Source: Clostridia bacterium
GTDB lineage: Bacteria; Bacillota; Clostridia; Christensenellales; Aristaeellaceae
Assembly: GCA_017428385.1 (NCBI GenBank)
Contig: JAFRQX010000038.1
Location: 186,001-250,000 of the forward strand
Reading direction: 5' to 3'
DNA length: 64,000 nt
Each line of letters starts with the position of its first letter. Position 1 is the first letter of the stretch. Of this stretch, positions 60,202 to 64,000 are shown piece after piece. A program made the position numbers and the translations under genes. The notes beneath the pieces are model-generated. The model was not told the DNA's origin. It worked only from the letters and a program-made list of their open reading frames with translations, and ran no database searches.

Positions 60202-62805
60202 TTACGGCGCCAGCATATTGCCGTAAGGCAGTGTGATTTCAACTTCACGCAGATCCTTTTGGTTCATATACCATTCGATAAACTCTTTCGGGGCGTGACA
60301 GGATTCTGAACCGGAATAACCGTTGGGGATAAAGCAGGCGATGGCAATTTCAGGATTTTCATAGGGTACGAAGCACACGAACCAGGAGTTGTTCTCCAGG
60401 TCGATGGAGGTAACCTGGGCGGTTCCTGTTTTCGCGGCGATCTGCTTCTGATAAGGCCAGTTCCTGAAATATTTACCGGCCGTACCGGATTCGTCAGCAA
60501 CGCCCTGCATGCCTTCATGGATAAGGTGCATATATTTGTCCGCGTTTGGAATGGTATTGATCAGGGAAGGTTCGCGCTGGGACAGGATTTCACCGTCCGG
60601 AGAGGTAATGTTGTCAATCAGGGAGACGTTGTACAGTTTACCGCCGTTGGCTACAGTGGCCACGTAACGGGCAACGGCAATAGGCGTAAGCACTGTAACG
60701 GACTGGCCGATACCGGTCAGGATGGTCTGGCCGCCGCCCCACTTGATGTCGTTCATGTAATTGTAGGTATCGCCGATGACGGACTGAAGATAAACCATTT
60801 CCTTGCTCATGTTCAGTTCTTCCATCAGGATGGTACGCATGCTGTCCAGCCAGTCGCTTTCATTTGTATTGACAGCCATGTCCATAAGCCGTTTCGCGCA
60901 AACGGACAGACGTTCATCATCATAATAGATATCCCGGAAACCGCCGCAGTTCCGCAGGTGTTTCTTGATGGAGTTGAAAACGATGATGGGCAGGGACGTA
61001 TCCTGGTTTGCCTCATTGACAGGACGATCCGGGTCATACAGGGTTCTCTGGCTGCCGACGACGGAGCGGACTTCACCGGGCAGGTCGATGCCGGTCCGGC
61101 TGGTGAGGCCGAACAGGTTGGCATAACGGTACAGCTGTTCTTCTTCCAGGCGGTCAGACAATACATAGAAGAAATAATTGCAGGAATGCTCCAGCCCGTC
61201 CTGGATCGTCTGGTTGGCGTGCTGCCACCGGGCGTTTTTGCTGATCCAGCATTTCGGCGCGGTGGTAAGGTCCTTATTGTACTTGGTGAAATAACCTTCA
61301 TCCGTAATCATTTCACCTTCAGCCAGTTTCCCTTCTGACAAGGCGCCCATGGCTGTCACCATCTTGAAAATGGATCCGGGCGTTCCACGGGCATGGATAC
61401 CGTAATTCAGAAGGACGTTACGCTCGTCGCCCAGGATTTCCATGGCCTCGTCTCCGCCGGCAACCAGGGCATTCAGGTCATAGGTCGGATAATTGGCCAG
61501 GGCCAGGACACGGCACTGCATATCCAGCACGATGAGACAGCCGTGTTCCGCCAGGGCCAGCGGATACTTGTTCCAGTCCCGCTTATGGATGTCCTTTTTA
61601 TTATCTTCTTTCCATTTTTCGGTCTCAAGCTTCTTTTCCTGAAGGTCACGGACCTTATTCACATTGTTTTTGATACATCTTTCTGCTTCCGCCTGGTAGG
61701 CGGCATTCAGGGTGAGCTTGACGTTATTGCCGTCCTGCGGGTCCACCTTCAACTCTTCAAATTCACGGACGATACGGGACATCTGGTCACGTTCCACCAC
61801 GCGCTGACCCTTACGAACAGAGGAATTCTGTGTCAGCCAGTCCTCCATGGAGTATTCGATGCCGTCACGGCCGATCGTATCGTTATAGGAATAACCTTTG
61901 GCCTGCAGGTTCAGCCAGGTGGCACGGGAGGGAATAGCACCGGTATAGCCGATGATCTGGCAGGCCAGCGTATGACGGGGATAAATCCGCTTGGTACCGA
62001 TCTCAATGCTCATGCCCGGCAGCATCATGGCGCGGGTTTCAATCTCAATAACGGTTTCGTATTTAACGTCCTTGGCGATGACGATGGGCTGGGAGTTGAA
62101 GATATTCATCTGCATTTCCGAATAAATGGCCATGACCTTCAGCATGGTTTCCTCGGAAAGTTCCTCAAGGCCATACATTTCCATCAGATCGCCGTCAAGC
62201 TGATACCTCTTTTTCAGCGCCTCAATACACTGGACGGGCGAACCGTATTTCGTCTTGTTGGTCAGATAGTTGTTGGAGCGCCACTGGCGCTCACGGGTCT
62301 CCAGGACAGACTCAGAGACGCCGCTGCCGAAATGGAATTCCCAGTCCCCGACAGCAACATCCGGGTTGGGATCAACAATCTTTTTGACAATATTGCCGGC
62401 TTCGTCTTCTTCCTCCACTTCCTTCGGCTCAGGCTTGCGCCGGATCACAAAGGAGACGTCAATAGTCCCGCCGTTTTTCTCTACTATTTTAATGGTTTCA
62501 AGAATGGAAGCGGTATAGCTTTTGTAGAGATCCTTTGAGTTGGCGGAAGCATCCTTCTGGAAGGTAACATTGTATATAGACTCATCCGCAGCCATCAGCA
62601 CGGAATCGGAGGTGGTTATATTGCCGCGCTTACCACGAAGGGCAATGGTTTTGGTCCGGGTATCCTGGGCTTTCTCAAGCAGCTCGTCAGTCTGATCCAG
62701 CTGAAGCCTTACAAGACCCGAAACGAGCCAGGTAAAAATACCGAAGAGAATAACCAGAAAAGCAGCATAACGCCAGAATTCGGGTGATTTCTTTTTCTTT
62801 TCCAT
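60202..62805 (-). CDS. mrdA: Penicillin-binding protein 2 (class B transpeptidase)
   Basis: 867 residues, longer than the ~650–710 typical of PBP2. One N-terminal membrane anchor (about 12–32), a pedestal/dimer domain, then the transpeptidase: GTPGSIFKMVTAMG (SxxK serine), HSCNYFF (SxN) and AKTGTAQVTS (KTG). Extra length comes from acidic and charged segments around residues 110–150 and 380–410. It crosslinks lateral-wall peptidoglycan with RodA. It sits 32 bp after mreD and 19 bp before minD. Confidence 0.95.
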   Translation of the reverse strand: MEKKKKSPEFWRYAAFLVILFGIFTWLVSGLVRLQLDQTDELLEKAQDTRTKTIALRGKRGNITTSDSVLMAADESIYNVTFQKDASANSKDLYKSYTASILETIKIVEKNGGTIDVSFVIRRKPEPKEVEEEDEAGNIVKKIVDPNPDVAVGDWEFHFGSGVSESVLETRERQWRSNNYLTNKTKYGSPVQCIEALKKRYQLDGDLMEMYGLEELSEETMLKVMAIYSEMQMNIFNSQPIVIAKDVKYETVIEIETRAMMLPGMSIEIGTKRIYPRHTLACQIIGYTGAIPSRATWLNLQAKGYSYNDTIGRDGIEYSMEDWLTQNSSVRKGQRVVERDQMSRIVREFEELKVDPQDGNNVKLTLNAAYQAEAERCIKNNVNKVRDLQEKKLETEKWKEDNKKDIHKRDWNKYPLALAEHGCLIVLDMQCRVLALANYPTYDLNALVAGGDEAMEILGDERNVLLNYGIHARGTPGSIFKMVTAMGALSEGKLAEGEMITDEGYFTKYNKDLTTAPKCWISKNARWQHANQTIQDGLEHSCNYFFYVLSDRLEEEQLYRYANLFGLTSRTGIDLPGEVRSVVGSQRTLYDPDRPVNEANQDTSLPIIVFNSIKKHLRNCGGFRDIYYDDERLSVCAKRLMDMAVNTNESDWLDSMRTILMEELNMSKEMVYLQSVIGDTYNYMNDIKWGGGQTILTGIGQSVTVLTPIAVARYVATVANGGKLYNVSLIDNITSPDGEILSQREPSLINTIPNADKYMHLIHEGMQGVADESGTAGKYFRNWPYQKQIAAKTGTAQVTSIDLENNSWFVCFVPYENPEIAIACFIPNGYSGSESCHAPKEFIEWYMNQKDLREVEITLPYGNMLAP

Positions 62806-62837
62806 TCATTACGCTCCTTTCACTTTCAGATTATCGG

Positions 62838-63452
62838 TCAGTTTTTGCTGAAGACCACCGGCGCGCTCTTCAGAACGAGGACGCTTGTCTTTTTGCCAAA
62901 GATCAAACGGCGAAGCGGTACCAGCAGAATGAGGCAAAGCAGGGAAGTCAGCAGTATATTGCCGACACCTTTCACGATATGCGTGAAGGTCAGCGCGTTA
63001 CCGCCGATATAAATATACGTCAGGTTGATCACTTCATAGACAAGGGTGTTGAGCGCGGTACAAAGAACCGTACGCTGCCAGGCCGGCATTTCCTTTCTCT
63101 TTTTGTTGGTAGCCCTTTCATATTCCAGCGTTTTCAGCGGTTTATCCGCAAAAGCAAAGGAACAGAATAGGGTAGAGACAGGATACATGGCCAGATTTAC
63201 AAATGTGACAGACGGCAGCATAATCTCCATCAGCAAACCGTAAATCACACCGACCCAGAAAGCCCTCAGTTTTCCGTAAGCGACGGTAACCACACCGATG
63301 ACTACGAAAAGCAGATTCGGGGAGATCCCGAAAGGACGGATATAGGGCATGATACAGACCTGACAGAGATACCCGAAGACTGTAATCAGCGCCAGGGCGG
63401 TATAACGGCGGACAAAACCGGTCTGGTATCTAGTGGCGGTTACCTTCTGCAT
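62838..63452 (-). CDS. mreD: Rod shape-determining protein MreD
   Basis: 204 residues with about five to six hydrophobic segments and the MreD pattern NLLFVVIGVVTVAYGKLRAFWVGVIYGLLMEIM (quoted in part as NLLFVVIGVV, FWVGVIYGLL). A charged loop ERATNKKRKEMPAW joins helices. Part of the elongasome. GAGG site before the ATG, which lies three bases after the mreC stop. Confidence 0.9.
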   Translation of the reverse strand: MQKVTATRYQTGFVRRYTALALITVFGYLCQVCIMPYIRPFGISPNLLFVVIGVVTVAYGKLRAFWVGVIYGLLMEIMLPSVTFVNLAMYPVSTLFCSFAFADKPLKTLEYERATNKKRKEMPAWQRTVLCTALNTLVYEVINLTYIYIGGNALTFTHIVKGVGNILLTSLLCLILLVPLRRLIFGKKTSVLVLKSAPVVFSKN

Positions 63453-63455
63453 TCC

Positions 63456-64000
63456 TTATTCCTCCTCAAAGGTCATATCTTCCGGATCGGGGGTGAAATA
63501 AGGCGTGGCTGTGGGAGCGTAGGTCGGTGTGGGAGAAGGCGTCGGTTCTCCGCGGATGCTCTTCACCTGATACTGAAGAGGCGTTTCATAGGGAGTCGGA
63601 TCAGGAGAAGGCGTCGGGATGGGCGTGGGAGAGGGCGTCTCCGTCGGAACAGGAGTAGGTTCAACGGTTTCAGCTGGGTTTTCAGCATTCTCACCGGATT
63701 CCTCATCCTCGTCATAATCCTCATCGTCATTCCTGTCTGACAGGAAATCCGCTGCAATTTCCTCAATCACAGGAGATGGGCGGGCAGTCGGCATAGATTC
63801 AAATTCGATTTTCGTTTTGTCTTCCCGGGCCTCAACCTGCCCGGCCTTGGGCTTATACAGCAGCACGATCACGCGCTCCAGATGCTGGAAATCAGCGGAA
63901 GGATTCAGCACGATATACTGTTTATTGTCATCCATGCCGCGGGTGCTTTCCTCCACGGTACCGATCGGAATTCCCTTGGGGAAGGGCATGCCGATACCGG
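63456..64000 (-). CDS. mreC: Rod shape-determining protein MreC, C-terminal part with long low-complexity tail
   Basis: Only the last ~181 residues are in the window; the frame continues past base 64000. The visible family core is MPFPKGIPIGTVEES followed by DFQHLERVIVLLYKP, the last strand of the MreC beta-barrel. It is then extended by about 125 residues: an acidic run (NDDEDYDEDEESGENAEN) and a Pro/Thr/Ser repeat (PTPVPTETPSPTPIPTPSPD). The tail is extracytoplasmic by topology and absent from typical MreC. Confidence 0.9.
   Translation of the reverse strand, partial: GIGMPFPKGIPIGTVEESTRGMDDNKQYIVLNPSADFQHLERVIVLLYKPKAGQVEAREDKTKIEFESMPTARPSPVIEEIAADFLSDRNDDEDYDEDEESGENAENPAETVEPTPVPTETPSPTPIPTPSPDPTPYETPLQYQVKSIRGEPTPSPTPTYAPTATPYFTPDPEDMTFEEE

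Noticed and set aside
63540..63700. Short repeats resembling a repeat array
   Set aside because: They encode the Pro/Thr-rich MreC tail in frame; spacing and sequence are not CRISPR-like.

Overview
The window reads as a chromosomal segment of a low-to-mid GC Bacillota bacterium, most likely an anaerobic Clostridia member. Pointers are bacillota-type S21, L31 and PyrR, the pnp–RuvX–DUF1292 run, DUF1934, DUF1385–prmC–prfA–Sua5, a CBS/DRTGG pyrophosphatase, family-II style GGAGG ribosome sites and near-consensus SigA-type promoters. None of the three ABC solute-binding proteins has a lipobox cysteine, and the mre/pbp2/rodA cluster carries a lone minD. These traits would fit a Christensenellales/Aristaeella-like lineage, but that placement is a guess. 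No phage, insertion sequence, integrase, rRNA operon or CRISPR array was seen.

Layout. 1–6.1 kb: end of an RsmF-like rRNA methyltransferase, then an Fe/hexose-phosphate-type ABC importer (binding protein, ATPase, fused double permease) coupled to a YihX-like HAD phosphatase. 6.1–8.9 kb: rplM–rpsI and pgi. 8.9–14.2 kb: Sua5, prfA, prmC and DUF1385 on the minus strand, a winged-helix/PD-(D/E)XK-like protein, and rpmE. 14.2–21.5 kb: a PutP-type symporter, a secreted SH3 protein, and the operon TRM11-like methyltransferase–rho–CBS/DRTGG pyrophosphatase. 21.6–28.3 kb: a minus-strand run from a CoaE–lytic transglycosylase fusion through an orphan peptide-type binding protein, prmA, rsmE, mtaB, a HIT protein and rpsU. 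28.3–32.1 kb: TelA/XpaC pair, TtcA-like enzyme, ispE. 32.2–42.9 kb, plus strand: DUF1934, gpsA, a large GH2 enzyme, a flippase-like membrane protein, an amino-acid ABC importer, and a LacI-sensor–GGDEF protein. 42.9–48.7 kb, minus strand: DUF1292, ruvX, pnp, rpsO, pyrR, uraA with an elaborate leader. 48.7–49.7 kb: a five-gene tRNA array and a CxxC-x17-CxxC zinc-ribbon protein. 49.7–56.3 kb: phosphohexomutase, an unknown protein, phosphonopyruvate decarboxylase–CapA, aminotransferase–AsnC, tRNA-Pro. 56.4–64 kb: the cell-elongation operon mreC–mreD–pbp2–minD–rodA followed by an alpha/beta hydrolase and two bitopic coiled-coil proteins.

Most of the window is housekeeping: translation, RNA modification, envelope growth and central carbon metabolism. 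The parts that deserve attention are: a Rho whose P-loop threonine, catalytic glutamate and arginine-finger residues are all replaced; a dephospho-CoA kinase fused through a membrane anchor to a lytic transglycosylase; a LacI-type sensor without a DNA-binding domain joined to an SGDEF cyclase under an operator-like palindrome; the uraA leader, which stacks a 22-bp palindrome, an intrinsic terminator and a Shine–Dalgarno-masking hairpin; and a phosphonopyruvate decarboxylase abutting a CapA protein with no PEP mutase in view. All functional assignments rest on reading motifs by eye; no database search was run.
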